This document shows positions 45,910 to 56,043 of a DNA stretch of 64,000 nt, piece by piece. The notes under the pieces were generated by a model. The model searched no databases. It saw nothing but the letters and a program-made list of their open reading frames with translations, and had not been told where the DNA came from. The position numbers and the translations under genes were made by a program. Position 1 is the stretch's first letter. Each line of letters opens with the position of its first letter. The stretch spans positions 1,054,001 to 1,118,000 of the forward strand of contig NZ_CP141614.1 in NCBI RefSeq assembly GCF_035593265.1, written 5' to 3'. The DNA comes from Limnochorda sp. LNt. Its GTDB lineage: Bacteria; Bacillota; Limnochordia; Limnochordales; Geochordaceae.

Positions 45910-46937
45910 GTGCCCGTCAGGCCCCGGCGCAGCCCCTGCACGACGGCGCCGGCCATCGGCGGCGCGGGCAAGAGCCCGGCGGCGTCCAGGGCCAGCAGGG
46001 CGGCGCCTCCCAGCGGGGGGAGCAGCCCGGGGGCCACGTGCGCCCGCGAAAGCCGGTCCGTGACGGCCTCGGCGAAGGCCAGGCGCAACGGATCGCTCGA
46101 GAAGACCCCGCCGGCGAAGCGCACGTCGACGGCAGCGTCGCTGCGGCCCACCGGCAGGCGTCGGAGGACGGCCACGGCCAGCTCCGCCAGCTCGACGGCG
46201 GCGTCCCGCAGGATGGCCTGGGCCACCGTGTCGCCGCGCTGCGCCGCGTCGGTGACCAGGGGTGCCAGCGAGGCGATGACCGCCTTGGGGTTGGCCGCCC
46301 CGTAGACGGCGCGGCGCAGGTCGTCCCATCCGGAGACCCGCAGGGCCGAGCGGACCGAGGACTCCAGCGCCGTCTGGGGCCCACGGCCATCCCAGGCGCG
46401 GACCACGGCCCGCAAGGCCATCCGGCCGATGTCGAAGCCCCCGCCCCGGTCGTCGATGAGGTAGCCGTGCCCCCCGGCCCGATGCAGGTGGCCGGTCTCG
46501 TCGCGACCCACCGCGACGCTGCCGGTGCCCGCGTAGACCAGGACGCCTGGTGTCCGAGGACCCAGGGCGCCCTCGACCGCGCTGTCGAGATCGGAGCTGA
46601 CCCGCACCGGGCCGGCCTGGCGCACGTGAGTGGCGAGCGAGGCCAGCACGCCGTGCAGCCATCCGACGGGGTCGGCGCCGGGGTCCAGCCCCGTCAGCCC
46701 GGCCCAGACGGCGGCGACGGGGAGGGGCGGGGACTCTCCCGTGCGCTCAAGGGCGCGGGCCACGGCTCCCTCCACGGCGCGCGTCACGTGGCGCGCCACC
46801 CGCTCCCGGGCCTCGGGCGTCAGCAGCGGCATGCAGGGCCCACCGACCCCGTGACCGACGACGTCGCCATCCGACGAGACGACCGCAGCGCGGCTGGCGG
46901 TGGCGCCGCCGTCGATGGCCAGCACGTAGCGGCTCAC
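45906..46937 (-). CDS. BadF/BadG-type ATPase, N-acetylglucosamine-kinase-like
   Basis: This is a 343-residue protein of the ASKHA superfamily. The phosphate-1 motif is LAIDGGATASRAAVV, the second LVYAGTGSVAVGRD, and the adenosine region RFAGGVFSSDPL. It is similar to eukaryotic-like GlcNAc kinases and to BadF/BcrD-like proteins, but lacks an iron-sulfur Cys motif, so a sugar kinase function is favoured. GTG at 46937 has AAGGAG nine bases upstream and overlaps the stop codon of the upstream hydrolase (GTGA), so the two are one operon. Confidence 0.85.
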   Translation of the reverse strand: MSRYVLAIDGGATASRAAVVSSDGDVVGHGVGGPCMPLLTPEARERVARHVTRAVEGAVARALERTGESPPLPVAAVWAGLTGLDPGADPVGWLHGVLASLATHVRQAGPVRVSSDLDSAVEGALGPRTPGVLVYAGTGSVAVGRDETGHLHRAGGHGYLIDDRGGGFDIGRMALRAVVRAWDGRGPQTALESSVRSALRVSGWDDLRRAVYGAANPKAVIASLAPLVTDAAQRGDTVAQAILRDAAVELAELAVAVLRRLPVGRSDAAVDVRFAGGVFSSDPLRLAFAEAVTDRLSRAHVAPGLLPPLGGAALLALDAAGLLPAPPMAGAVVQGLRRGLTGT

Positions 46938-47770
46938 GAGGCCACGCTCCTTGCGGTGGCCAGCCGTCTCTCCTGCTCGAACCGCTCGAGCTCGGCCAGG
47001 ACGATCTCCCAATAGTGGAGATGGGCCCCGTGCTCGCCGGCCAGCCAGACCTGCCGGGAGGGCCTCAACGATCCGCCCACGGGGCCGTCGGTCTTACCGG
47101 GAGCGCCGGGGGGCTCCTGGCCCACCAGGGGATCCATCCCGCCCGCGACCTGCAACACGGGCACCTGCAGCGGGGCGGAGGCGTGGCACATGTCGTGGTG
47201 GCGATAGGCGGTCAGCAGGCGGATGCCCCGCTGCATCTCGGCGGGGCGGCCCCACCGCCGCAGCAGGGCCAGCGGCAGTCGTGCCCGGTGGCGCAGGGCC
47301 GGGTCGAGGTAGACGGCCGTCGCGTGCTCGAAAGCCTCCAGCCAGCTGTCGGCGCGAAGCAGGCGCTCCAGGTGATCGAGGAAGCGCGCCATGCCGTCGG
47401 GGGTCCGCCCGGCCAGAGGGGTCGAGATGAGGGCGAGTGCACCCGCCTGCTGCGGCCAGCGCACCCCGAGCCACTGGGCGACGAGCCCGCCTGCATCCAT
47501 GCCGACGGTGAGGCGCACGTCGAGGCCCAGGACGGCGACGGCCTCCGCCACGTCTTGGGCCATCTGCTCGGTGGTGAAGCCCGGTGGCACCGCCTCCCGG
47601 GCCGACAGCAGTGTCAGGCGGTAGCGGCGAGCGGCGACGCCCCAGAGCCGTTGCATCAAGCCGGCCAACGCCCGCCGCTCCAGCAACGCCTCCATGATGC
47701 CCGGCAGCACTACGAGGTCGGGACCGGAGCCCCAACGCCAGCAAAGCAAGCGTCCGCTCTTGACGGGCAC
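46934..47770 (-). CDS. alpha/beta-hydrolase with Asp at the nucleophile position
   Basis: This is a 278-residue alpha/beta-hydrolase-fold protein. The N-terminal strand and oxyanion loop region is DLVVLPGIMEALLERRA. The nucleophile elbow is TVGMDAGGLVAQWLG, where Gly-x-Ser-x-Gly is replaced by Gly-x-Asp-x-Gly. The catalytic His is in LAGEHGAHLHYWE near the C terminus. An Asp nucleophile occurs in haloalkane dehalogenases and epoxide hydrolases, but overall the protein looks like esterase relatives. It starts at GTG 47770. The BadF-type kinase overlaps its end. Confidence 0.75.
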   Translation of the reverse strand: MPVKSGRLLCWRWGSGPDLVVLPGIMEALLERRALAGLMQRLWGVAARRYRLTLLSAREAVPPGFTTEQMAQDVAEAVAVLGLDVRLTVGMDAGGLVAQWLGVRWPQQAGALALISTPLAGRTPDGMARFLDHLERLLRADSWLEAFEHATAVYLDPALRHRARLPLALLRRWGRPAEMQRGIRLLTAYRHHDMCHASAPLQVPVLQVAGGMDPLVGQEPPGAPGKTDGPVGGSLRPSRQVWLAGEHGAHLHYWEIVLAELERFEQERRLATARSVAS

Positions 47771-47886
47771 CCAGGTGCCGCTCCAGAGGATGGCGCCTCA
47801 TCTCCCTCCGTGCAGGGCCTTGCAGGCGAGCGGCGGCCGCGGCCCGCCTCCTGGCCTCACCGGCCGTCTCCGACTTCCACAAAGAA

Positions 47887-47913
47887 GGGGGCCGGCCCTC
47901 TCGGGCCGACCCC
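47887..47913 (-). terminator. intrinsic terminator downstream of groEL
   Basis: On the minus strand a GC-rich stem (GGGGTCGGCCC / GGGCCGGCCCCC, loop GAGA) is followed by TTCTTT. It lies 34 bases after the groEL stop. Confidence 0.85.
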
Positions 47914-47946
47914 GCGCCGAAACCGCTGCCCGACCGGATGGCCGGA

Positions 47947-49566
<1,620 letters not shown>

Positions 49567-49608
49567 AGGTCGCCGATCACCCTCCTCTGCGATGACCAGT
49601 CTCGGGTG

Positions 49609-49905
49609 TCACTTCTCGTTGTGGACGGCCAGGATGTCGCTCTCCCGGAGGATCAGGTACTCGACACCGTCGAGCTTCACTTCGGTGCCGCCGTACTTGG
49701 CGTAGATGATGCGGTCGCCGACCTTGACCTCCAGAGGCACCCGCTGGCCGTTCTCCAGCAGGCGGCCCGTGCCCACCGCGATGACTTCGCCCATCTGGGG
49801 CTTCTCCTTCGCGGTGTCGGGCAGCACGATCCCTCCCTTGGTGCGCTCCTCTTGCTCGATGGGCTTGACCAGGACGCGATCGCCGAGCGGGCGGATCTCT
49901 GCCAT
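49609..49905 (-). CDS. groES: co-chaperonin GroES
   Basis: This is a 98-residue Hsp10 starting [19 protein letters not shown], with the mobile loop [19 protein letters not shown] and the C-terminal strand [14 protein letters not shown]. It caps the GroEL ring. The ATG at 49905 is followed by the normal family start. Longer upstream reading would cross the CIRCE site and promoter. Confidence 0.98.
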   Translation of the reverse strand: MAEIRPLGDRVLVKPIEQEERTKGGIVLPDTAKEKPQMGEVIAVGTGRLLENGQRVPLEVKVGDRIIYAKYGGTEVKLDGVEYLILRESDILAVHNEK

Positions 49906-49946
49906 GCTCTCCCCCCTCGCATGTTGATCGGGACAGGTGATGGGTG

Positions 49947-49973
49947 TTAGCACTCGCGGCACGTGAGTGCTAC
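49947..49973 (-). promoter_or_regulatory. CIRCE element (HrcA operator)
   Basis: TTAGCACTC, nine bases, GAGTGCTAC: one mismatch to the consensus TTAGCACTC-N9-GAGTGCTAA. It lies between the promoter and groES, so HrcA is expected to repress the operon at normal temperature. Confidence 0.95.
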
Positions 49974-49982
49974 CAGCCCTCT

Positions 49983-50012
49983 TATATATGCGCGCCCCTC
50001 GGCCCCTGTCAA
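49983..50012 (-). promoter_or_regulatory. promoter of groESL
   Basis: Minus strand TTGACA (50012-50007), 18-base spacer, TATATA (49988-49983), directly upstream of CIRCE. This is a sigma-A type promoter. Confidence 0.8.
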
Positions 50013-50114
50013 GCACCTGGCGGCCACGCCAGCGTGCAGGAGCGGACCCGGTGCCCGCCCGCGGGCGGCAGGACCGCCGTGCGCGCGATGGAATACTGAA
50101 TACCAGGGAGGGCC

Positions 50115-51059
50115 ATGCAGGAGACGCTGGTGGTGGCGCTGGGGGGCAACGCGATCCTGCGGCCCGGCCAGCGCGGCACCGCCGAGGAGCAGCGCGACAA
50201 TCTGCGCCAGACGGGGCGCCAGCTGGTGCGCCTCATCCAGCGTGGCCACCGGGTCGTCGTGACCCACGGCAACGGGCCCCAGGTGGGGGCCATCCTCCTG
50301 CAGCAGGAGGCGGGGCAGGCGCGCGGCGTCGCCGCCATGCCGCTGGACGTCTGCGGAGCCCAGAGCCAGGGGCTGCTGGGCTACCTGGTCCAGCAGACCC
50401 TCTACAACGAGCTCGTGCGGGCCAACATCGAGAAGAGCGTCGTCACCCTCGTGACCCAGACCGTCGTAGATCCGGGCGACCCCGCCTTCTCGCGTCCCAC
50501 CAAGCCCATCGGGCCCTTCTACACCGAGGACGAGGCGCGAGCGCTGGCCCAACGGACGGGTCACGTCTACGTGGAGGACGCCGGGCGGGGGTGGCGGCGG
50601 GTGGTGCCGTCGCCCGACCCCGTGGCCATCGTCGAGGCGCAGACCATCCGGGACCTGGTCGAGGCGGGCGTGGTGGTCATCGCGGTGGGGGGCGGGGGGA
50701 TCCCCGTCGTGCGGGAGGCGGGATATTCGCTAACAGGTGTCGAAGCTGTCATCGACAAGGACCTGGCCGCGTCCCGCCTGGCGGTCCAGATGCAGGCCGA
50801 CCGGCTGCTGGTGCTGACCGACGTGCCGTGGGTCTACCTGGGCTACCGCACGCCCCGGCAGCGACCGCTGACCCGGGTGACCGTCGCCGAGGCCCGCCGC
50901 TACATGGAGGCGGGGGAGTTCGCCCCGGGCAGCATGGGGCCCAAGGTGCGGGCCTGCGTCGAGTTCGTGGAGCGGACGGGGCGGCCGGCCGTCATCACGG
51001 CGCTCGAGCGGTTGGAAGGAGCCGTCTACGGCGGCGAGGGGACCACCTTCGTCCCGTAG
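50115..51059 (+). CDS. arcC: carbamate kinase
   Basis: This is a 314-residue amino-acid kinase family enzyme. Motifs are [48 protein letters not shown] (carbamate kinase signature), [25 protein letters not shown] and [13 protein letters not shown]. It converts carbamoyl phosphate and ADP to ATP, ammonia and CO2, or the reverse. No arginine deiminase genes accompany it. A GGGAGGG site lies a few bases before the ATG. The next gene (malate dehydrogenase) starts 31 bases after the stop. Confidence 0.95.
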   Translation: MQETLVVALGGNAILRPGQRGTAEEQRDNLRQTGRQLVRLIQRGHRVVVTHGNGPQVGAILLQQEAGQARGVAAMPLDVCGAQSQGLLGYLVQQTLYNELVRANIEKSVVTLVTQTVVDPGDPAFSRPTKPIGPFYTEDEARALAQRTGHVYVEDAGRGWRRVVPSPDPVAIVEAQTIRDLVEAGVVVIAVGGGGIPVVREAGYSLTGVEAVIDKDLAASRLAVQMQADRLLVLTDVPWVYLGYRTPRQRPLTRVTVAEARRYMEAGEFAPGSMGPKVRACVEFVERTGRPAVITALERLEGAVYGGEGTTFVP

Positions 51060-51090
51060 CGGTCGACGTGCACAGGGGGGCGATCGAGCC

Positions 51091-52020
51091 GTGCGAGCCA
51101 AGGTGACCATCGTCGGAGCTGGGAACGTGGGCGCGACCACCGCTCACTGGCTGGCCATGCGAGGTCTGGCCGACATCGTGTTGGTGGACGTCGTCGAGGG
51201 GGTGCCCCAGGGCAAGGCGCTGGACCTGCAGGAGGCGGCGCCGGTGATGGGCTTTGACGTGCGCATCGTCGGGACCAACGGGTACGAGGAGACCCGTGGC
51301 TCCCAGGTGGTCGTCATCACGGCCGGCATCGCCCGCAAGCCCGGCATGAGCCGGGACGACCTGCTCAAGACCAACGCGGGCATCATCGAGCAGGTCTGCC
51401 GGGAGATCAAACGTTACGCCCCTGACGCCTACGTCATCGTCGTCAGCAACCCGGTCGACGTGCTGACCTACGCGGCGTGGCGCTACCTGGGATGGGAGAC
51501 CCGCCGGGTGATGGGCATGGCCGGGGTGCTGGACTCGACCCGCTTTCGGACCTTCCTGGCCCTGGAGCTGGGCATCTCGGTCAAGGACGTCAGCGCCTTC
51601 GTCCTGGGGGGGCACGGCGACCAGATGGTGCCGCTGGTGCGCTACTCGTACGCCGGCGGCATCCCCGTGGAGAAGCTGATCCCCAAGGAGCGCCTCGACG
51701 CCATCGTCGAGCGCACCCGCAAGGGCGGCGGCGAGATCGTCGAGCTGCTCAAGACGGGCAGCGCCTACTACGCCCCGGGGGCCTCGGTGGCGGAGATGGT
51801 GGAGGCCATCCTGCTGGACCAGCGGCGCCTGCTGCCGGCCATCGCCTACCTGGACGGCGAGTTCGGCCATCACGGCATCTACGTGGGCGTGCCCGTCATC
51901 CTGGGCGGGCGCGGGGTCGAGCGGGTCGTCGAGATCGAGCTGACGCCCGAGGAGCGGGAGGCCTTCGCCCGGTCCGTGGAGGCGGTGCGCGGGCCCCTCG
52001 AGACCCTGACGCTCCCGTAA
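51091..52020 (+). CDS. mdh: malate dehydrogenase (LDH-like)
   Basis: This is a 309-residue NAD-dependent dehydrogenase. The nucleotide-binding start is [18 protein letters not shown]. The substrate loop is [14 protein letters not shown], with Arg where lactate dehydrogenases have Gln, which favours oxaloacetate/malate. The catalytic pair lies in [18 protein letters not shown] and [15 protein letters not shown]. It belongs to the LDH-like MDH group common in Gram-positives. GTG start. It may share a transcript with arcC and comA. Confidence 0.95.
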   Translation: MRAKVTIVGAGNVGATTAHWLAMRGLADIVLVDVVEGVPQGKALDLQEAAPVMGFDVRIVGTNGYEETRGSQVVVITAGIARKPGMSRDDLLKTNAGIIEQVCREIKRYAPDAYVIVVSNPVDVLTYAAWRYLGWETRRVMGMAGVLDSTRFRTFLALELGISVKDVSAFVLGGHGDQMVPLVRYSYAGGIPVEKLIPKERLDAIVERTRKGGGEIVELLKTGSAYYAPGASVAEMVEAILLDQRRLLPAIAYLDGEFGHHGIYVGVPVILGGRGVERVVEIELTPEEREAFARSVEAVRGPLETLTLP

Positions 52021-52116
52021 GCCCGCCGGGCGGCCACCGCCCCCCGGCTCCCGCCCGCCGGAGCCCTCCGTCGGGGCCGCGCATACAGTGGCGGGGCCGG
52101 GAGGGGTCGGTCGCTG

Positions 52117-53073
52117 ATGGCGACGGACGGCGCGCCGCCGCGGGAGGGGCTCGCGGCGGCGCCTTCGATGACGGGGGGGCCGGCGTATCCTTCGGCGAGC
52201 CCCCTGTGGCGCACGTGCTTCGGGGGCGAGGGCGCCTGGCGCCCCGGCGGGGCGAGGGGCGACGCGGGGGCGCGCGCAGGGCACCGCGTGACGATGGTCA
52301 TCGACAAGGGGACGCCCCTCGGCTACTTCCTGGATCTGCTGGAGGTGGCCGCCCCGCACGTGCGGTTCTGGAAGCTGGCCTTCGGCTCGGCGCTGCTCTA
52401 CGAGCCGGAGCAGGTGAGGGCCCGGGTCGAGCGAGCCCGGCAGCGGGGGGTCGAGGTGTACGCAGGCGGCACCCTGCTGGAGATCGCCCGGACCATGGGC
52501 GACGCAGGGGCCACCCTGGAGCAGATGGCGCGGCTGGGGCTGCGATGGGTCGAGATCTCCGACGGCACCTTCCCCCTGACGCCGGACCGCCGAGCGGCGC
52601 TGATCGGACAGGCGCTCGACCACGGCTTCGCCGTCATCACGGAGGTGGGCAGCAAGGATCCGTCCCACCGCTTCATGCCCGAGGCGGCAGCGGCGCAGGT
52701 GGAGGCGGATCTGGACGCCGGGGCCTGCTTCGTGCTGGTCGAGGCCCGTGACAGCGGGCAGGGCATCGGGGTCTACGACCCGCAGGGCAGGCTCGACCGG
52801 AGGGTGTGGCAGGCGCTGTGGGAGCGACTGAGCCGGCCCGACCGGGTCATCTGGGAGGCGCCACGGGCCGACCAGCAGCGGGAGCTGATGAGCCTGCTGG
52901 GGCCCGACGTCAACCTGGGCAACGTCCAGGTCGGCGACGTGCTGACGCTGGCCTCCATGCGCTGGGGGTTGCGGTCCGATACCATCCGGGTCTGGACGGC
53001 CGGCCGGGACGGCTCGACCGGAGATGGCCAGGCCGGGCGCCGTCGCGTTGACGGGGCTTTGCGCCAAGGGTAA
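52117..53073 (+). CDS. phosphosulfolactate synthase, ComA-like
   Basis: This is a 318-residue TIM-barrel protein. The family core begins at about residue 57 with VTMVIDKGTPLGYFLDLLE and continues with VRFWKLAFGSALLY, YAGGTLLEIARTMGD, GLRWVEISDGTFPLTP and VITEVGSKDPSHRFMP, and ends with a segment matching the sulfite/PEP lyase fold. It adds sulfite to phosphoenolpyruvate to give phosphosulfolactate, used for coenzyme M in archaea and sulfolactate in Bacillus spores. The 56-residue N-terminal stretch is less conserved and a later start is possible. ComB- and ComC-like genes are not in the window. Confidence 0.85.
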   Translation: MATDGAPPREGLAAAPSMTGGPAYPSASPLWRTCFGGEGAWRPGGARGDAGARAGHRVTMVIDKGTPLGYFLDLLEVAAPHVRFWKLAFGSALLYEPEQVRARVERARQRGVEVYAGGTLLEIARTMGDAGATLEQMARLGLRWVEISDGTFPLTPDRRAALIGQALDHGFAVITEVGSKDPSHRFMPEAAAAQVEADLDAGACFVLVEARDSGQGIGVYDPQGRLDRRVWQALWERLSRPDRVIWEAPRADQQRELMSLLGPDVNLGNVQVGDVLTLASMRWGLRSDTIRVWTAGRDGSTGDGQAGRRRVDGALRQG

Positions 53074-53088
53074 CATGTAACCAGGTTA
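53048..53088 (+). promoter_or_regulatory. promoter and operator-like repeat before mrp
   Basis: TTGACG (53048-53053), 17-base spacer, TAACAT (53071-53076). It is immediately followed by the inverted repeat TAACC-A-GGTTA (53078-53088), a likely operator at the transcription start. The promoter lies inside the last codons of the ComA-like gene. Confidence 0.55.
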
Positions 53089-53152
53089 ATCAATCCGGCT
53101 GCTGCGGGCCGCGGCCGGCGCGGCGCGGCAGCGGGGAGGTCATGCCACCACC

Positions 53153-54256
53153 ATGGTGACGCGCGAGCAGGTCGTCGATGCGCTCCGCTCCGTCATCGAT
53201 CCCGAGCTCCACCGCAGCATCGTCGACCTCCAGATGGTCAAGGACGTGCGCATCCGGGACGGCCTGGTCGAAGTCGACGTGGTGTTGACGGTACCCGGCT
53301 GCCCTCTGCGCCACCGCATCGAGCAGGACGTACGCGGCCAGGTGAGCCGCGTGCCCGGCGTGAGGGAGGTGCGGGTGCAGCTGGGCGAGATGACCGAGGC
53401 GGAGCGCCAGGCCCTGGTCAACCGGCTGAGCCCGCGCCGTCAGGCCCGCTCGGCCATCCTCGATCCGACGTCCAACACCGCCATCATCGGCATCTCCAGC
53501 GGCAAGGGCGGCGTCGGCAAGTCGACGGTGACGGTCAACCTGGCAGTCGCCCTGCGCAGCCTGGGCAAGCGCGTCGGCGTGCTGGACGCGGACATCTACG
53601 GCTTCAGCGTCCCCAAACTCCTGGGGATCAAGGGTCGGCCCGTGGTGCTCGATGGCGCCCTGGTGCCGCAGGAAGCCTACGGGCTGCAGGTCATCTCCAT
53701 GGGCTCGCTGGTGGAGGAGGACACCGCGGTCGTCTGGCGGGGCCCCATGCTGATGAAGGCCCTGGAGCAGTTCCTCAAGGACGTGCTATGGGCGGAGCTC
53801 GACTACCTGCTCATCGACATGCCACCGGGCACCGGCGACATCCCCATCAGCATGTACCAGCTCATCCCCCAGAGCTACCTGCTGGTGGTGACGACCCCGC
53901 AGCCCGTGGCGTCGGTGGTGGCGCGGCGGGTCGGCCGCATGGCCGAGAAGACCAACCAGACCATCCTGGGCGTCATCGAGAACATGGCCTACTTCATCTG
54001 CCCCCACTGCGGCACCAAGGAGGATATCTTCGGCAGCGGCGGCGGCCAGCAGATCGCCGAGATGCTGGGGGTGCCCCTGCTGGCCCGGCTCCCGCTCGAC
54101 ACGCGGCTTCGCCGGTCGGGCGACGAGGGGGCGCCGCTGGCGGCCAGCGACGACGATCCCATCGGCCGGGCCTTCGTCGAGGCGGCCCGGGCGCTGGAGC
54201 GCCGCCTGGCCGAGGCGGTGCCGTCGGCGCCTCCCTTCATCCCGATGCCTCGTTGA
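53153..54256 (+). CDS. Mrp/NBP35-family iron-sulfur carrier ATPase
   Basis: This is a 367-residue ApbC/Mrp protein. Residues 1-85 form a MIP18/DUF59 domain (VDALRSVIDPELHRSIVDL). The ParA-like ATPase begins at about 115 with ISSGKGGVGKSTVTVNLAVAL (deviant Walker A), then VLDADIYGFSVPKLLG and LIDMPPGTGDI. The CxxC pair for cluster binding is YFICPHCGTKEDIFG. It carries 4Fe-4S clusters to target apoproteins. The gene is preceded by its own promoter-like site and overlaps the convergent coiled-coil gene by 20 bases. Confidence 0.95.
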   Translation: MVTREQVVDALRSVIDPELHRSIVDLQMVKDVRIRDGLVEVDVVLTVPGCPLRHRIEQDVRGQVSRVPGVREVRVQLGEMTEAERQALVNRLSPRRQARSAILDPTSNTAIIGISSGKGGVGKSTVTVNLAVALRSLGKRVGVLDADIYGFSVPKLLGIKGRPVVLDGALVPQEAYGLQVISMGSLVEEDTAVVWRGPMLMKALEQFLKDVLWAELDYLLIDMPPGTGDIPISMYQLIPQSYLLVVTTPQPVASVVARRVGRMAEKTNQTILGVIENMAYFICPHCGTKEDIFGSGGGQQIAEMLGVPLLARLPLDTRLRRSGDEGAPLAASDDDPIGRAFVEAARALERRLAEAVPSAPPFIPMPR

Positions 54257-55040
54257 CGGTCGGGGCCGCGGGCGGCTGGGCGGCCGGGAGGGGCGGGAGG
54301 CCGAGGGGCTCGAACTCCACCTTGAGCACGTTGCCCCAGCGGTCCAGGGTCGTCTTCATGCGCTGCTTGAAGTCACCCAGCGACATGATCTGCGAGATGC
54401 TGGCCATCCCGGTGAACATCTCGTAGAGGTCCCGGGCCTCCTGGTAGGCGGCTTCGAGCTCGGCGAGACGCTGCTGCATGGCCTGCAGGCGGCGGCTCAA
54501 AGCCTCGTTGGCGGAGGCCAACGCCTGCTCGCGGGCCTCTGCCTCCCGCAGCGCCTCGTCGGCCCGGGCGGCGCGCTCCAGCGCCGACGCCACCTGCTGC
54601 GCCCGACGGGCCAGGGCCGGCAGGGACGGGGCCGGCATCTCGGCCAGCCGCTGTTCGAGCTCGTCGAGACGACGGTGCAGGCGGGCGATATACTCGGGCA
54701 GGCCCTCGAAGGCCTCGAGCAGGTCCGGCGAGATGGCGAGCGGCGGCGAGGCCCCGGCCTCCCGACGCCCGGCAGGGTCGGGGGACGTCTGCGCGCTGTG
54801 CCCGTCGGTGCGTTGACGGCGCAGGACGTTGTAGTAGAGCATGGCCACGGCCGTGGGGGAGCGCTGGGGCAGCGCCTGGGAGACCTTGCGGAAGGCCTCG
54901 CTGAGCGGGATCCCGCTTCGCTGGCATTCGGCGATGATGCGTTGTGCCTGCTCCTTCTCGGCGGGGGTCCAGCTCTTGCGGCTGCTCGTGACCCGCCGGC
55001 CGGCGGGACGTGAACGGTCGGTCGCGGCCTCGACGGCCAT
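54237..55040 (-). CDS. RsfA-like (Myb/SANT) N-terminal domain with coiled-coil, putative regulator
   Basis: This is a 267-residue protein. Residues about 20-75 (RKSWTPAEKEQAQRIIAECQ to PTAVAMLYYNVLRRQ) resemble the Trp-containing Myb/SANT-like domain of RsfA, a prespore-specific regulator in Bacillus. Residues 105-225 form a long coiled coil (LPEYIARLHRRLDELEQRLAEM, ALSRRLQAMQQRLAELEAAY). The tail is Pro-rich. A DNA-binding role is inferred from the first domain, and sporulation involvement from the RsfA resemblance only. The start has a GGAGG-type site nearby. Confidence 0.6.
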   Translation of the reverse strand: MAVEAATDRSRPAGRRVTSSRKSWTPAEKEQAQRIIAECQRSGIPLSEAFRKVSQALPQRSPTAVAMLYYNVLRRQRTDGHSAQTSPDPAGRREAGASPPLAISPDLLEAFEGLPEYIARLHRRLDELEQRLAEMPAPSLPALARRAQQVASALERAARADEALREAEAREQALASANEALSRRLQAMQQRLAELEAAYQEARDLYEMFTGMASISQIMSLGDFKQRMKTTLDRWGNVLKVEFEPLGLPPLPAAQPPAAPTVNEASG

Positions 55041-55101
55041 GGGATGCCTCCTTCCGAACGGTGGTCTGCCCTTCCAAGGATCTGTCCACCCAGCGAAAGG
55101 C

Positions 55102-56043
55102 CTATGCGCGCTCGGGACGGGCCTCGACCAGGCCCCTTCGCAACAGCGGCTCGAGGCTCTGAGGGCGCCGGCGTGCCTCGATCAGGGGGTCGCGGCGGCC
55201 CGGGAGCCAACGGGACCAGTTGGCCACGGTGAAGTCCGAGGGGCATACGTGCTGGAGTTCCTCCCAGGTGACGGGCACCGAGACCGGCGCGCCGGGCATG
55301 GGGCGTGGGGAGTAGGGGCCGACGACGGTCTTGCCGCGGAGGTTTTGATAGGGATCCACGTAGACCCGCCCCTGCCGGCGCCGCACGAGGCGCTCGGCGG
55401 TGACGAGGTCGGGGCGCAGGTCGGCTAGCACCTGCCCGATGACCGCCGCCACCCGGCTGGTGACGGCGTAAGGGTGGCGGGGCACGAGGGGGATGCAGAC
55501 GTGCACCCCGGTGGCCCCCGACAGCTTGGGCACCGCCTGCAGCCCCAGGGCCTCGAGGGCGGGACGTAGCCACAGGGCCACCCGGCGGCTCTCCTCGAAG
55601 CCGGATGGAGGGTCCGGATCGAGGTCGATGACCAGGAGATCCGGGTGCTCGGGGTCTGCGACCGTCGACATCCACGGATGGAGCTCGACGGCGGCCAGGT
55701 TGCCGAGCCATGCCAGGGTGGCCGGGCTGTCCGCCACGACGTAGTCGACGACGCGCTGCTCGTGGGCGATGGGGCAGGTGCGCACCCAGGCGGGGCGCGG
55801 GTGAGGTGCCTGCTTCTGATAGAAGGAGGGGCCCTCGATGCCCTGCGGGTAACGAGTCAGGACCAGGGGGCGGTCGACCAGGTGGGGCAGCATGAGGGGG
55901 GCCACCTGCAGGTAGTACTCGACGAGCTGCGCCTTGGTGATGCCCTCCCGGGGCCAGAGGAGGCGATCCGGGTGGGTGAGGCGCACCTCCCGGCCCTCGA
56001 CAGGCAGGACGACGCACCGACCGCCCCTCGACGCCGCGCTCAC
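55102..56043 (-). CDS. LigD-type polymerase/primase domain protein (NHEJ)
   Basis: This is a 313-residue stand-alone LigD polymerase domain (archaeo-eukaryotic primase fold). The start has VRLTHPDRLLWPREGITKAQ. Later motifs are HPWMSTVADPEHPDLLVIDLDPDPP with the catalytic Asp pair, then SGATGVHVCIPL and QNLRGKTVVGPYSPR. It adds nucleotides at double-strand breaks during end joining. GTG at 56043 overlaps the stop of the ligase gene by four bases. In Bacillus this domain is fused to the ligase. Here the two are separate polypeptides. Confidence 0.93.
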   Translation of the reverse strand: MSAASRGGRCVVLPVEGREVRLTHPDRLLWPREGITKAQLVEYYLQVAPLMLPHLVDRPLVLTRYPQGIEGPSFYQKQAPHPRPAWVRTCPIAHEQRVVDYVVADSPATLAWLGNLAAVELHPWMSTVADPEHPDLLVIDLDPDPPSGFEESRRVALWLRPALEALGLQAVPKLSGATGVHVCIPLVPRHPYAVTSRVAAVIGQVLADLRPDLVTAERLVRRRQGRVYVDPYQNLRGKTVVGPYSPRPMPGAPVSVPVTWEELQHVCPSDFTVANWSRWLPGRRDPLIEARRRPQSLEPLLRRGLVEARPERA

